From: Serinicoccus profundi
GTDB taxonomy: Bacteria; Actinomycetota; Actinomycetes; Actinomycetales; Dermatophilaceae
DNA: 64,000 bases
Assembly (NCBI RefSeq): GCF_008001015.1
Contig: NZ_CP042862.1
Coordinates: 248,001 to 312,000 of the forward strand
Direction of reading: 5' to 3'
The position numbers and the translations under genes were made by a program. Each line of letters begins with the position of its first letter. The stretch's first letter is position 1. Shown here piece after piece: positions 1-8,452 of this stretch. Below the pieces are notes generated by a model, which was given only the letters and a program-made list of their open reading frames with translations, was not told the origin of the DNA and searched no databases.

Positions 1-809
1 CCGGCCAGCACCAGCGGGATGGTCAGCCACTGACCCATGTTGAGGCCGGTCGCCTCGGCGAAGTCCGACAGCTGGGCGTCCGGCTCCCGGAAGAACTCGA
101 CGATGAACCGCGCCAGCCCGATGCCGATCGCGAACACGCCGGCGAGCAGGCCGGGACGCCAGCGCGCCCGGGTGCGCCAGAAGAGCCAGAAGAGGACGAT
201 GACGAGCAACGCGCCCTCGAGCGCTGCTTCATACAGCTGGCTGGGGTGACGCGCCTGCTCGCCGGCGCCGGGGAAGACCATGGCCCACGGGACGTCGCTG
301 GGGCGGCCCCACAGCTCGCCGTTGATGAAGTTGGCGATCCGGCCGAGCATCATGCCGATCGGCACGTTGACGGCGATGTAGTCGGTGACGCGCAGGGGGT
401 CCAGCTTGTGCCGCCAGCTGAACCACGCCATGGCCACGAGCACGCCGATGAGGCCTCCGTGGAAGCTCATCCCGCCGTTCCAGGGCTGCAGGACCTCCCA
501 CGACGTCCAGAGCGAGGGGTTGTAGAAGGTGGCGTAGCCGAGCCGGCCGCCGATGATGATGCCGAAGGTCAGGCCGATGATGAGGTCGTCCACCTGGGTG
601 GGCGTGATGGGGCTGCCGGGGGCCTTGGCCATGCGGTTGAAGTGCCAGTAGCCGAGCAGGATCCCGAGGACGTAGGCCAGCGCGTAGTAGCGCAGCGTGA
701 AGAAGCCCAGGTCGATCCCCGGCGAGAGCCCGAGGTCCTCCCAGCGCAGCGGCGAGTCGTCGCCAGCGGCACTCGCGGCGAGCAGGGCCAGGTCGGTCAG
801 GAGCGGCAC
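1..809 (-). CDS. lgt: Prolipoprotein diacylglyceryl transferase, C-terminus cut by window edge
   Basis: Lgt moves a diacylglyceryl group from phosphatidylglycerol to the lipobox cysteine of prolipoproteins in the cytoplasmic membrane. About 269 residues are visible, reading off the start of the window. The family signature G-R-I-A-N-F-I-N-G-E lies at residues 156-165, with the invariant Arg, Asn and Glu present. The SFHGG motif has its catalytic-loop His at residue 117. Several hydrophobic segments alternate with short loops as expected. The start is a GTG at 809; no in-frame ATG lies just upstream, so the exact start is uncertain. The gene runs away from its neighbour at 854 on the same strand, 44 bases downstream of that stop. 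Confidence 0.95.
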   Translation of the reverse strand, partial: MPLLTDLALLAASAAGDDSPLRWEDLGLSPGIDLGFFTLRYYALAYVLGILLGYWHFNRMAKAPGSPITPTQVDDLIIGLTFGIIIGGRLGYATFYNPSLWTSWEVLQPWNGGMSFHGGLIGVLVAMAWFSWRHKLDPLRVTDYIAVNVPIGMMLGRIANFINGELWGRPSDVPWAMVFPGAGEQARHPSQLYEAALEGALLVIVLFWLFWRTRARWRPGLLAGVFAIGIGLARFIVEFFREPDAQLSDFAEATGLNMGQWLTIPLVLA

Positions 810-853
810 GCCCGTGACGATAGTCGGTGCTCCTGGGTATGCCGCCGCTCCGG

Positions 854-1915
854 TCAGGTGCCGAAGGCCGCGAGCACCGCGGCCCGGGGGACGTCGGCCA
901 CCGACGCGTGCTGCCAGCGGGGCTGGCGGTCCTTGTCGACGAGCTGGGCGCGGACGCCCTCGGCGAAGTCGGGGTGGGCCGCGAAGACGGGGCCCAGCCG
1001 CAGGTCCTGGGCGAGCACCTCGGGGATGCTCATCCTCGCCGCGCGGCGCAGTGCCTCGAGGGCCACCGCCACCGAGTGGGGTGAGCGGGCGCTGATGAGC
1101 TCGGCCGCCTGGTGCGCCTGGGGCGCAGTGTGCTCGCGCAGCCGGCGCAGGATCTCGGCAGGATCGTCGCCGCGGTAACACTCATCGATCCACGGCCGCT
1201 GATGCTCCAGCCAGGAGGTCTCAGCCTCCTCCCCGCCCACCCGGGCGGCCAGTGACCGGGCGTCCTGCGTCGGGTCCTCGCGCAGGGCGGCGAGGACCTG
1301 CTCCTTGACCGTCGACGGCACGAGGGCGTCGGCCATGCCCACGAGCAGGGCGTCCGCGCCCCCGACCGGGGCGCCGGTGAGCGCGACGTGGGTGCCGGTC
1401 TCGCCGGGGGCCCGGGAGAGCGGGTGCAGCCCCGCCACGTCGGGGAAGAAGCCGATGATGACCTCAGGCATCGCGAGCTGGGTCCGCTCGGTCACGAGGC
1501 GCACCGACCCGTGGGCCGAGACGCCGACACCCCCGCCCATGACGATGCCGTCCATCCAGGCGACGTAGGGCTTGGGGTAGTCCGCGACGAGCGCGTCGAC
1601 GGCATACTCCGCCTCCCAGTAGTCCACCGCCTCCTGCGACCGGCCGGCGAGGATCGCCTCGCGCAGCGCCCGGACGTCACCGCCGGCGCAGAGCCCGCGC
1701 TCACCGGCGCCGTCGAGCACGACCGCCGCGATCCGGTCGTCGTCGGCCCAGCGCCGCAGCTGGTGCAGGAGGGAGTCCACGCTGGCCCGGTCGAGGGCGT
1801 TGATGGCGCGGGGGCGGTTGAGCCGCACCCGCCCGAGGGGCCCGTCGACGGCATACACCACCTCCTCGCCGTGGCCCTCAGCCGGATGCCAGGTCAGGGA
1901 GGCGTCGTCGCGCAT
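854..1915 (-). CDS. Enoyl-CoA hydratase/isomerase family protein, 3-hydroxyisobutyryl-CoA hydrolase-like
   Basis: This 353-residue crotonase-fold protein matches the 3-hydroxyisobutyryl-CoA hydrolase branch, which acts in valine breakdown. The CoA-binding and oxyanion-hole segments are visible as CAGGDVRAL (near 76-84) and MGGGVGVSAHG (near 126-136). The two residues known as catalytic in the HIBCH subgroup are kept: Glu151 in A-M-P-E and Asp159 in F-F-P-D. Length fits the family. Enoyl-CoA hydratase activity is possible, but the FPD motif and the longer C-terminal half favour the hydrolase. It may be cotranscribed with lgt downstream. Confidence 0.85.
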   Translation of the reverse strand: MRDDASLTWHPAEGHGEEVVYAVDGPLGRVRLNRPRAINALDRASVDSLLHQLRRWADDDRIAAVVLDGAGERGLCAGGDVRALREAILAGRSQEAVDYWEAEYAVDALVADYPKPYVAWMDGIVMGGGVGVSAHGSVRLVTERTQLAMPEVIIGFFPDVAGLHPLSRAPGETGTHVALTGAPVGGADALLVGMADALVPSTVKEQVLAALREDPTQDARSLAARVGGEEAETSWLEHQRPWIDECYRGDDPAEILRRLREHTAPQAHQAAELISARSPHSVAVALEALRRAARMSIPEVLAQDLRLGPVFAAHPDFAEGVRAQLVDKDRQPRWQHASVADVPRAAVLAAFGT

Positions 1916-1939
1916 GCGTCGAGGCTCTCACGACGCACG

Positions 1940-1945
1940 TAGACT
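1940..1945 (+). promoter_or_regulatory. Candidate -10 element for the DUF5926 gene
   Basis: TAGACT fits the actinobacterial TAnnnT -10 pattern and ends 9 bases before the ATG at 1954. Transcription would start at or next to the start codon, so a leaderless or nearly leaderless mRNA is inferred. No purine-rich ribosome site is visible in between. Confidence 0.5.
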
Positions 1946-1953
1946 CGCCCGCT

Positions 1954-2862
1954 ATGGGTAAGGCATCACGCAAGAAGCGGCAGTCCGGCGCCAAGGACGC
2001 GCAGAGCACGGCGCGCCCGGCGCCCTTCGTCTCCCGGCCCTTCGAGGGTCTGGCCAGGGAGAGCGAGTGGGTGGCGATGCGGGAGATCCTGCCGGCCGCC
2101 ACCGCCCCGGTCACCGTGACCGTGCCGGAGGGCACGGCCGTCGCCGGGCGCGAGGTGCCTGCCGGTGAGCACCAGGTCACGCTCGTCACGGTCCTGCCGG
2201 CCGCGATGCCGGCGATCCACCGCGACAACGGCGAGGTGCTCGTCGCGCTGCAGTCCCGCACGAGCAGCGGCGACGCCTCCCGCGACATCGTCGCGGCCAC
2301 CCTCACGGCCCTGGCCAGCGACCCCGGCACGTCGGTCAACTCGGTCCGCCCCGCGACGAGCGAGACGCCGAGGCTGCAGGACGTGCTGGCCGACGGCCAG
2401 GAGCTCGAGCTCGAGGTGCACGAGGACTTCGGCTTCTGGCTGGGCGAGAACGCGAGCGAGGAGATGACCGCCGCGCTGGAGCAGATGAACGAGACGGCCG
2501 TGCCGATGGCGCGCGTCGAGGGCGTGCCGAGCGCCTTCTGGTGCCACATGTCGGGCCGGTCCTACATCCGCTGGATCCTCTCCGAGGACGAGGACACCGC
2601 GGTGCAGGCGCTCGCCCGCCTGCAGGCCGCGGGCGAGCACACGCTCGGCGAGGGCACCGACCTCATCGGCGCCTTCCGCGCCTGCGGCGTGCTCGTGCCC
2701 GTCCTCGAGGTGCCCGCCGACAGTGGCGCCGCGGACCACGCCGAGGCGCTGACCGCGCTGCAGGAGAGGTATGCCGCCGCCCTCGCCCAGGACGCACCGC
2801 TCACCGAGCCGGAGCGCCGGGCCAAGAGCGCCCTGGTCTCCCGCCAGGTCACGCTGCGCTGA
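1954..2862 (+). CDS. DUF5926 family protein
   Basis: A 302-residue protein with the highly basic N-terminus (MGKASRKKRQ) and the F-x-x-R-P-F-E-G-L segment that I recall as typical of the actinobacterial DUF5926 family. Some members carry misleading older annotations such as topoisomerase or SecA-like. No membrane segment or signal peptide is visible. The middle of the protein is acidic (residues 145-175) and the C-terminus is basic. Function is unknown. The basic tail at the N-terminus could bind nucleic acid, which is inference only. A glycosyltransferase gene follows after 5 bases, so the two are probably cotranscribed. Confidence 0.85.
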   Translation: MGKASRKKRQSGAKDAQSTARPAPFVSRPFEGLARESEWVAMREILPAATAPVTVTVPEGTAVAGREVPAGEHQVTLVTVLPAAMPAIHRDNGEVLVALQSRTSSGDASRDIVAATLTALASDPGTSVNSVRPATSETPRLQDVLADGQELELEVHEDFGFWLGENASEEMTAALEQMNETAVPMARVEGVPSAFWCHMSGRSYIRWILSEDEDTAVQALARLQAAGEHTLGEGTDLIGAFRACGVLVPVLEVPADSGAADHAEALTALQERYAAALAQDAPLTEPERRAKSALVSRQVTLR

Positions 2863-2867
2863 CCGCC

Positions 2868-3797
2868 ATGACCGCGTCGCAGCCGGTGGAGGGCGTCCCT
2901 CAGGAGCTCGTCGTCGCCGTCGTCCCGGCCAAGGACGAGGAGGCGCGCATCGGCGCGACCCTGGCGGCGCTGCGCCTGCTGCCGCAGGTCGGTGCTGTCG
3001 TGGTCGTCGACGACGGGTCGAGCGACCAGACCGCGCACGTCGCCGAGTGGGCCGGGCAGGTCGAGGTCGTGCGGCACGAACGCAACCGCGGCAAGGCCGC
3101 CGCCATGACCACGGGGGTGGCCCGGGCGCAGGAGATCATGCCCGGCGCGCCGGTGCTCTTCGTCGACGCCGACCTCGAGGAGACGGCCGTCGAGCTAGGG
3201 CCGATCATCACGCCCGTGCTCGTCGGGATGGCCGAGATGACGATCGCCGTGCTCCCGCCGCAGCAGGGCGCTGCAGGTCTGGGGCTCGTCGTGCGGGCCG
3301 CGACCGCCGGCATCCGGCAGCTCACCGGCTGGGAGCCGACCCAGCCCTTGTCCGGCCAGCGCTGCCTCACCCGGGAGGCGTTGCTCGACGCGATGCCGTT
3401 GGCTCGCGGGTGGGGGGTCGAGGTCGGCCTGACGGTCGACGTCATCCGCTCGGGTGGGCGCGTGCTGGAGATCCCGTGCGAGGTACGGCACCGCGCCACC
3501 GGCCGCGACCTCGCCTCCCAGACCCACCGGGCCCGCCAGCTCGCCGACGTCTCGCTGGCCCTCGCCGAACGCTCCGGCGTGCCCGACAAGGTGCGCGAGG
3601 GCGGGATCGAGGGCAGCCGGATCGCCCGCGAGCAGGGGTCGAGGCTTGCCCAGACCGCACGCGAGCGGGGCGTGCCCCTGGCCCGCCGGACCGCCAGCCA
3701 GGTCAACGAGCAGGTGCAGCGGCACGGCCGCCCGCTGCTCGACCGCGCCCGCGCCGCCTACGAGGACCGCGCCCGCAAGCAGCACCCCGACGCCTGA
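2868..3797 (+). CDS. Family 2 glycosyltransferase
   Basis: A 309-residue GT-A fold glycosyltransferase. The visible motifs are P-A-K-D-E-E (20-25), V-V-D-D-G-S-S-D-Q-T (46-55) for nucleotide sugar binding, the N-R-G-K-A-A-A segment near 73-79, and the metal-binding D-A-D at 100-102. The ATG at 2868 sits 5 bases after the preceding stop; the same frame is open further upstream inside the DUF5926 gene, but those starts would overlap it extensively. The layout resembles glucosyl-3-phosphoglycerate synthases and dolichol-phosphate-mannose synthase-like enzymes, but donor and acceptor cannot be read from sequence. The last 80 residues are rich in Arg, Glu and Gln and may be helical. A hairpin repeat array follows the stop. 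Confidence 0.9.
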   Translation: MTASQPVEGVPQELVVAVVPAKDEEARIGATLAALRLLPQVGAVVVVDDGSSDQTAHVAEWAGQVEVVRHERNRGKAAAMTTGVARAQEIMPGAPVLFVDADLEETAVELGPIITPVLVGMAEMTIAVLPPQQGAAGLGLVVRAATAGIRQLTGWEPTQPLSGQRCLTREALLDAMPLARGWGVEVGLTVDVIRSGGRVLEIPCEVRHRATGRDLASQTHRARQLADVSLALAERSGVPDKVREGGIEGSRIAREQGSRLAQTARERGVPLARRTASQVNEQVQRHGRPLLDRARAAYEDRARKQHPDA

Positions 3798-3928
3798 CGG
3801 CGCGCCCGGCGCGCTCGGCGAGACCGGCAGGCCCGCCGCGCTCGGCGGGCCCAGTCCTGCTCGGCAGGCTCGGCGTGCTCGGCGGGCCCAGTCCCATCAG
3901 GGCGCTGCCGCCCTTGACCGGCATATCT

Positions 3929-4358
3929 GTGGTGGCTGCGGGTCGCTGGGGCGACCCACACCCACCACGGTCACCGCTCGCCACGCTCAGCCCCGCCACG
4001 CCCGGCCCGGCCCATGGCGTCCTGCCTGCTCAGGTAGTCCATCTGGGCCCTTCCCGTCCTGCGCCATCGTCGGGAGCCTGTGTCTGGTGGCTGCGGGTCG
4101 CTGGGGCGACCCACGCCCACCACGGTCAGCCCGCGAAGGCCCTTGCCATCGCTGCTCCGTCTCCGGTGGAGCCGGTGCGTGGTGGCTGCGGGTCGCTGGG
4201 GCGACCCACGCCCACCACGGTCATCCCCGTCGGCCACGGTCAGTGCGCCGCCACAGCCGGTCCGTCCGCCGAGGCCCTTGCCCTCCCTGCTCCGTCTGCG
4301 GTGGAGCCGGTGCGTGGTGGCTGCGGGTCGCTGGGGCGACCCATACCCACCACGGTCA
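3929..4358. repeat. Four copies of a 45-bp REP-like hairpin between convergent genes
   Basis: Copies lie at 3929-3973, 4085-4128, 4179-4223 and 4314-4358. Each can fold into a two-part hairpin: outer arms GTGGTGG/CCACCAC (the second copy has only TGGTGG), a 4/4 internal loop, inner arms GGGTCGC/GCGACCC and a TGGG loop. Copies 3 and 4 share a longer unit of about 88 bp beginning near 4135 and 4270. All four face the same way. The array fills most of 3798-4389, which lies between a + gene and a - gene that converge, so it could terminate transcription from both sides. I see no gene in this interval. Short open frames reading through the repeats are by-products of the repeat. Confidence 0.85.
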
Positions 4359-4389
4359 GCCCCGCCCGGCGGGCTCGGTGCGCTCGGTC

Positions 4390-6570
4390 TCAGTCGCCGG
4401 GCCCTCCGGTGGCCTCAGCGCGTCCAGGGCCACGGCCGACCGTGGTCGTGCTCGCCCACAGGGCGATGCCGGCTGCGAGGAGGATGGTCAGGCAGAGGGC
4501 GACCGCGGCGATGCCGGAGTCGTTGAGGAGCCAGGCCACCGCCATACCCACCACTCCCGCAGAGGCCACGGGGGCGACTCCCGGCTCGCGCCACAGCCTC
4601 TCGGCCCACGCCGGCCGCCGCACCACCACCCAGGCGAGGCCCGCGAGCACGACGACAGCGAGCCAGGACAGGGGGTAGCTCACGAGGATCCCGAGGCTCT
4701 GGTCGAGCTTGCGGGTGACGATCCCCAGGGCCTCACCGTCGAGCACCGCCTGCACGAAGGCACCGAGGTGGGTCCGCTGCTCCGGGCCACGCAGCCAGTC
4801 GAGCACCATCGCCAGCACCGCCAGCGCGGCCGCCGCCCCCGCGACCAGCAGCAACGACCGCCACGTCCAGCGGACTCCGAGCGCCGCCAGCAGCACGAGA
4901 CCCGTGACCACCGCCGTCGCCGGCACGCTGCCGAAGTCGGCCCCCGCTGCCGGGGCGGCGCCCAGCACGAGCGTGCCCCCACCGAGCAGGGCGACCGCCA
5001 GCGCCGCACCCCGGCGCGGCAGCCAGCTCAGCACCGCGGCCAGCAGCACCAGGAGGGCGCCGAGCACGATGCCGAAGCCGACGTTGCCCTGACCGTAGAA
5101 CCGCCCCGCCGTCACCGGCTGCAGTCCCAGCACGCTGACCAGCCCCAGGCGGGAGGACCAGAGGGTGTCGACGCCGAGCACGACCAGCGTCACCGTCGCC
5201 ACGACGGCGGGCGGCAGGAGCGGGCTCGCGTGGCCTCGGGCGGTCAGCCGGGCTACCCCGACGATCGCGACCGCCATGACGAGAATCGTCAGGACCAGCG
5301 CCGGCCAGGGCTGCCCGGCCTGCCACCACGGAAGCACGCCGGCGAGGAAGGCCGCCGCAGGCGCCGCCATGACCGTCGTCGCGACGAACCCCAGGAGGGA
5401 TCGACGTCGTCGGCCGGTCGAGACCCTCTGCCGTGACCGCGCAGATCGGTCCAGTAGACCGGCGACCACCAGCGCGGGCAGGAGCACCACCGCCAGCGCT
5501 CCGAGGACCCACGGGGCCAGCGACTTCGCCAGGCTGATGCCCTCGGCGAGCTCGGCGGCGGAGTCGGACGGGGCGGCCGGAGTCGGGTCGGTCACGGCCT
5601 CGACCGGGTCCCCGGGGAGGTCGTCTTCAGGGGGTATGCCGGTCAGCGAGAGCAGCGTCGGCGTCAGGTCGACGAGCTGCACCAGTCCGCTCTGCCGCGT
5701 GGAGCCGGACGTGAGCAGCGTGGCCTCGGACGTGTCCTGACCGGCGGGGCCCTGCTCGGGGTCGGGCCCCTCGGACCCTGAGGTGCGCGCGATGGCCCGG
5801 GACGCGTCCTGGCCGGCCTCACCCGGCGCGGCACCGGCCCCGCCCTGACCGGAGACGAGCAGCACCTGGGCGTCGGCCCGCCCGGCGGTGTGGCCCATAC
5901 CGCTCACCAGCAGGGTGGTCCCCGGCGGCGCGTCCGCGATCAGGTCGGCCAGCGCCGCGTCGGTCTCCGCGAGGCGCCCGGAGCGATCACCCTCGAGGAG
6001 GGCGATCGACGCGACAAGGTGGAGCTCGCAGCCGGGGTCGAGGGTCGGCCGGGAGAGCAGGCCGGTCCGCTCCGTGTCGAGGACGGGCCTGCCGGCCGCA
6101 TCCGCCGAGGCGGTGAGGCCGTAGGTCGCGACGCACCCTCCCTCGGCCTCCACCGGGCCGGTGAGCTCGGCGAGGTCGGGCTCGGGGCCGCCTCGAGCAC
6201 CCCAGGGCGCGTCGGCCTCGAGGTCGCACCCGAGCGGCTCGAGGTCGGTCCGGGAGCCCGCGCCCATCGTCAGCCACGCGTCGGCCGCGCACGTCACCTC
6301 GTCGGGCCCGCGCACGACCAGGGCCGCGCTCCCGCCCGTGTCCGCCAGGCCCTGCAGGGTGGGGGTGGATTCGTCGATGAGGTCCCAGGTCAGGCCGGGT
6401 ATGCCCACGAGCACCACCGGCCCCTGCGACGTCGGCAGCGCCCGGGCCTGCGGTGCCTGCGCCGGGGCGACGCCCAGCAGAGCGGCCACCGCGGCCAGGC
6501 ACCAGGACCCGAGGACCGCCGCCACCAGCGCCCACGTGAGCTGCTGCTGCGGCCGGCCGGCGTCCACCAT
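4390..6570 (-). CDS. Large membrane protein with extracytoplasmic alkaline-phosphatase/sulfatase-like domain
   Basis: A 726-residue protein. An N-terminal hydrophobic segment (residues about 12-33) is followed by a roughly 330-residue soluble domain and then about ten membrane segments to the C-terminus. The soluble part has features of the alkaline phosphatase superfamily: V-V-L-V-G-I-P-G-L near its start, V-S-G-M-G-H-T in the middle, and V-D-L-T-P-T-L-L-S-L-T-G-I-P at its end. A low-complexity Gly/Ser/Gln-rich insert of about 50 residues lies before that last motif. The enzyme could act on a phosphorylated or lipid-linked envelope substrate, but none can be named. The ATG at 6570 is chosen because the hydrophobic segment follows at once; an upstream extension has no family character. 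Confidence 0.75.
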   Translation of the reverse strand: MVDAGRPQQQLTWALVAAVLGSWCLAAVAALLGVAPAQAPQARALPTSQGPVVLVGIPGLTWDLIDESTPTLQGLADTGGSAALVVRGPDEVTCAADAWLTMGAGSRTDLEPLGCDLEADAPWGARGGPEPDLAELTGPVEAEGGCVATYGLTASADAAGRPVLDTERTGLLSRPTLDPGCELHLVASIALLEGDRSGRLAETDAALADLIADAPPGTTLLVSGMGHTAGRADAQVLLVSGQGGAGAAPGEAGQDASRAIARTSGSEGPDPEQGPAGQDTSEATLLTSGSTRQSGLVQLVDLTPTLLSLTGIPPEDDLPGDPVEAVTDPTPAAPSDSAAELAEGISLAKSLAPWVLGALAVVLLPALVVAGLLDRSARSRQRVSTGRRRRSLLGFVATTVMAAPAAAFLAGVLPWWQAGQPWPALVLTILVMAVAIVGVARLTARGHASPLLPPAVVATVTLVVLGVDTLWSSRLGLVSVLGLQPVTAGRFYGQGNVGFGIVLGALLVLLAAVLSWLPRRGAALAVALLGGGTLVLGAAPAAGADFGSVPATAVVTGLVLLAALGVRWTWRSLLLVAGAAAALAVLAMVLDWLRGPEQRTHLGAFVQAVLDGEALGIVTRKLDQSLGILVSYPLSWLAVVVLAGLAWVVVRRPAWAERLWREPGVAPVASAGVVGMAVAWLLNDSGIAAVALCLTILLAAGIALWASTTTVGRGPGRAEATGGPGD

Positions 6571-6619
6571 GGCTGCATGGTCCCACGAGAGCCAGACGGC
6601 CGACCGGACGTGGGCTCGC

Positions 6620-6707
6620 GCACGCTCGTGCATCTGCCCGTGCAGTTCCTCGTGACATCCACGTGTCCAGGCGCACCCGTGTGTCACAGGGTTCTGCACG
6701 AGCGTGC
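6620..6707. repeat. Widely spaced perfect 13-bp inverted repeat in a divergent promoter region
   Basis: GCACGCTCGTGCA at 6620-6632 is the exact reverse complement of 6695-6707, with 62 bases between. Each arm is itself partly self-complementary. The pair lies between the divergent starts at 6570 and 6822. A regulator binding both arms, or looping, is possible but unproven. The rest of 6571-6821 holds no gene I can support. Confidence 0.55.
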
Positions 6708-6809
6708 CCGGCGACGGCGTGAGCGGGCGCGCTACGGAGCAGCCCGGGGTATGCCGCGGCGCCAGGGGAGTGCAGCGGGTGGCGCGCCGGGGGCGAGTGG
6801 GGGACGGCA

Positions 6810-6815
6810 TACCCT
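6810..6815 (+). promoter_or_regulatory. Candidate -10 element for the DUF4446 gene
   Basis: TACCCT ends 7 bases before the GTG at 6822, so the predicted transcript starts at the start codon (leaderless). The element overlaps a copy of the over-represented GGCATACC motif. Confidence 0.5.
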
Positions 6816-6821
6816 GAGCGC

Positions 6822-7277
6822 GTGGACCCTGCGAGCGTTGACCCCGAGCTGGTGGCGTGGATCGCCGGGGCGGTCGCGGTGGTCGCGCTGCTCCTGGCGG
6901 CCGTCGCCTGGCGGCGCCTGCGGGTCGTCGACCGGCGCCTGACCCAGCTCGTCGAGGCCGGCGCCCCCACGACGCCGGAGCGCGAGCGGATCGAGGCGCT
7001 CGAGGGTGAGCTCGGGCGGCTGCGTGGCGATCTGGGGCAGGCGCTGCGGCACGTGGCGGTGGTGCGTTATGACGCGTTCGGCGACATGGGTGGGCGGATG
7101 AGCTTCTCGGCCGCCGTCGTCGACGACACCGGGGACGGCATGGTCATCAGCTCGATCCACGCCCGTGGCGAGAGCCGCACCTATGCCAAGGGCATCGTCG
7201 GAGGGGACTCCGAGATCGTGCTCACCCCGGAGGAGCGGCAGGCGCTCGACGCCGCCCGCACCGGTCGCGACGACTGA
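6822..7277 (+). CDS. DUF4446 family membrane-anchored protein
   Basis: A 151-residue protein with one N-terminal membrane segment (about 13-30), a short coiled-coil-like stretch (about 55-75) and the conserved C-terminal block V-R-Y-D-A-F-G-D-M-G-G-R-M-S-F-S typical of DUF4446. The GTG start at 6822 lies 7 bases after a -10-like TACCCT. Members are widespread in Gram-positive bacteria and no activity is known to me. The soluble C-terminal domain should face the cytoplasm if the segment acts as an uncleaved anchor. Confidence 0.85.
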   Translation: MDPASVDPELVAWIAGAVAVVALLLAAVAWRRLRVVDRRLTQLVEAGAPTTPERERIEALEGELGRLRGDLGQALRHVAVVRYDAFGDMGGRMSFSAAVVDDTGDGMVISSIHARGESRTYAKGIVGGDSEIVLTPEERQALDAARTGRDD

Positions 7278-7351
7278 CCCACCTGGTCAGCGCACGACCG
7301 CGCGGCCCGCGACGACCGCGCGGCACGCACGTTCCTCAGGACCTCAGGGCC

Positions 7352-8416
7352 TCAGGAAGACCTCGAGCTCAGGGCGTCGATGTCGCGCCGCAGCTCGGAC
7401 TCCGAGGCGTCGGGTAGCCGCACGACGAGGCTGCCCGGGTCGACCTGGACCCGGATCGCGAGCGCCGACCCGATCGTGTCGCCGTCGATCTCCAGCTCGA
7501 CCGGCTTGTCCGACAGGACGCGCACCTCGGCGCCCTGGAAGTGCTCCACCCGGCGGTGCCCGATGCGCTTGCGGCTGGTCAGCTGGGCGATCGTGGCGGC
7601 CCACCCGATGACCCCCTCCGGCGACAGCAGGACGGTGTCGATCGACCCGTCGTCGGCCACCGCGTCGGGCAGCAGCGCCATGCCGCCCTGCAGCTCACCG
7701 ACATTGCCGACCATGACCGAGCGCACCCGGCGGTGCACCGACTCCGCGCCGTCGATCCGCAGGTCGACGGTGAACTGCGGGCCCTTGAGGTGCCGCAGAC
7801 CGGCGACGAGGTAGGCCAGCCAGCCGACCCGGGCCTTGAGCTTCTCCGGCACCGACGCCATGACCTCGGCGTCGAAGCCCAGGCCCGCCATGACGAGGAA
7901 GCGGTGCTCCTCCCGGACGTCCTCGTCGTCCCGGTCGTCCACGGCGTCGTCGAAGTCGATGTTGCGCGACGGGTCGTCCTCGTCCGCGAGCCGGTCGGCG
8001 AGCTGGGCCGAGGTCGGCCGGATGAGCTCCAGCAGGCACGTGTCGATCGCCGTGTCGGTCCCGGTCAGGGCGACCTCGAGCGCCTTGTCGAGCGAGTCGA
8101 TCGGCAGGTCGAGGTTGCGGGCGAGCAGGTTGCCGGTGCCGCCGGGCAGCAGACCGAGGGGTATGCCGGTCCCCACCAGCTCGGCACCGACCGTGCGGAC
8201 CGTGCCGTCCCCACCGAGCGGGCAGACGAGGTCGACCCCGGCCGCGATGGCCTCCCGGGTCTGACCGACCCCAGGGTCCTCCGCGGTCGTCTCCAGCCAG
8301 AGCAGGTCGCTCCACCCGTGCGTCTCGCAGGCGGCCTCGACCTGACGCCGTACGGCAGCGACGTCCTCGAACTTCGTGGGGTTGACGATGACTGCGGCAC
8401 GGCGCACAGAATCCAT
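7352..8416 (-). CDS. Diacylglycerol kinase family protein, YegS/LCB5-like lipid kinase
   Basis: A 354-residue protein with the diacylglycerol kinase catalytic domain, which phosphorylates lipid hydroxyls with ATP. Visible motifs are V-N-P-T-K at 11-15, G-G-D-G-T at 68-72 (nucleotide loop) and P-G-G-T-G-N-L-L-A-R-N at 91-101. A strongly acidic insert lies at about 145-170, rich in Asp and Glu, and is not part of the core fold. The C-terminal half has the G-x-G-x-D-A block followed by a beta-rich domain typical of YegS. It may recycle diacylglycerol released by phospholipid-consuming reactions; the substrate is inferred. Confidence 0.9.
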   Translation of the reverse strand: MDSVRRAAVIVNPTKFEDVAAVRRQVEAACETHGWSDLLWLETTAEDPGVGQTREAIAAGVDLVCPLGGDGTVRTVGAELVGTGIPLGLLPGGTGNLLARNLDLPIDSLDKALEVALTGTDTAIDTCLLELIRPTSAQLADRLADEDDPSRNIDFDDAVDDRDDEDVREEHRFLVMAGLGFDAEVMASVPEKLKARVGWLAYLVAGLRHLKGPQFTVDLRIDGAESVHRRVRSVMVGNVGELQGGMALLPDAVADDGSIDTVLLSPEGVIGWAATIAQLTSRKRIGHRRVEHFQGAEVRVLSDKPVELEIDGDTIGSALAIRVQVDPGSLVVRLPDASESELRRDIDALSSRSS

Positions 8417-8440
8417 GCCGTGACCCTAGCGACCCGACAG

Positions 8441-8446
8441 TAGGCT
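8441..8446 (+). promoter_or_regulatory. Candidate -10 element for serS
   Basis: TAGGCT ends 7 bases before the serS ATG at 8453. No Shine-Dalgarno sequence is present in the short gap, so the mRNA is probably leaderless. Confidence 0.55.
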
Positions 8447-8452
8447 TGCCGC

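Noticed and set aside
3929-4358. Repeated short peptide-like pattern W-L-R-V-A-G-A-T-H in the hairpin array
   Set aside because: It only reflects the repeated DNA hairpin; no start, ribosome site or family supports translation.
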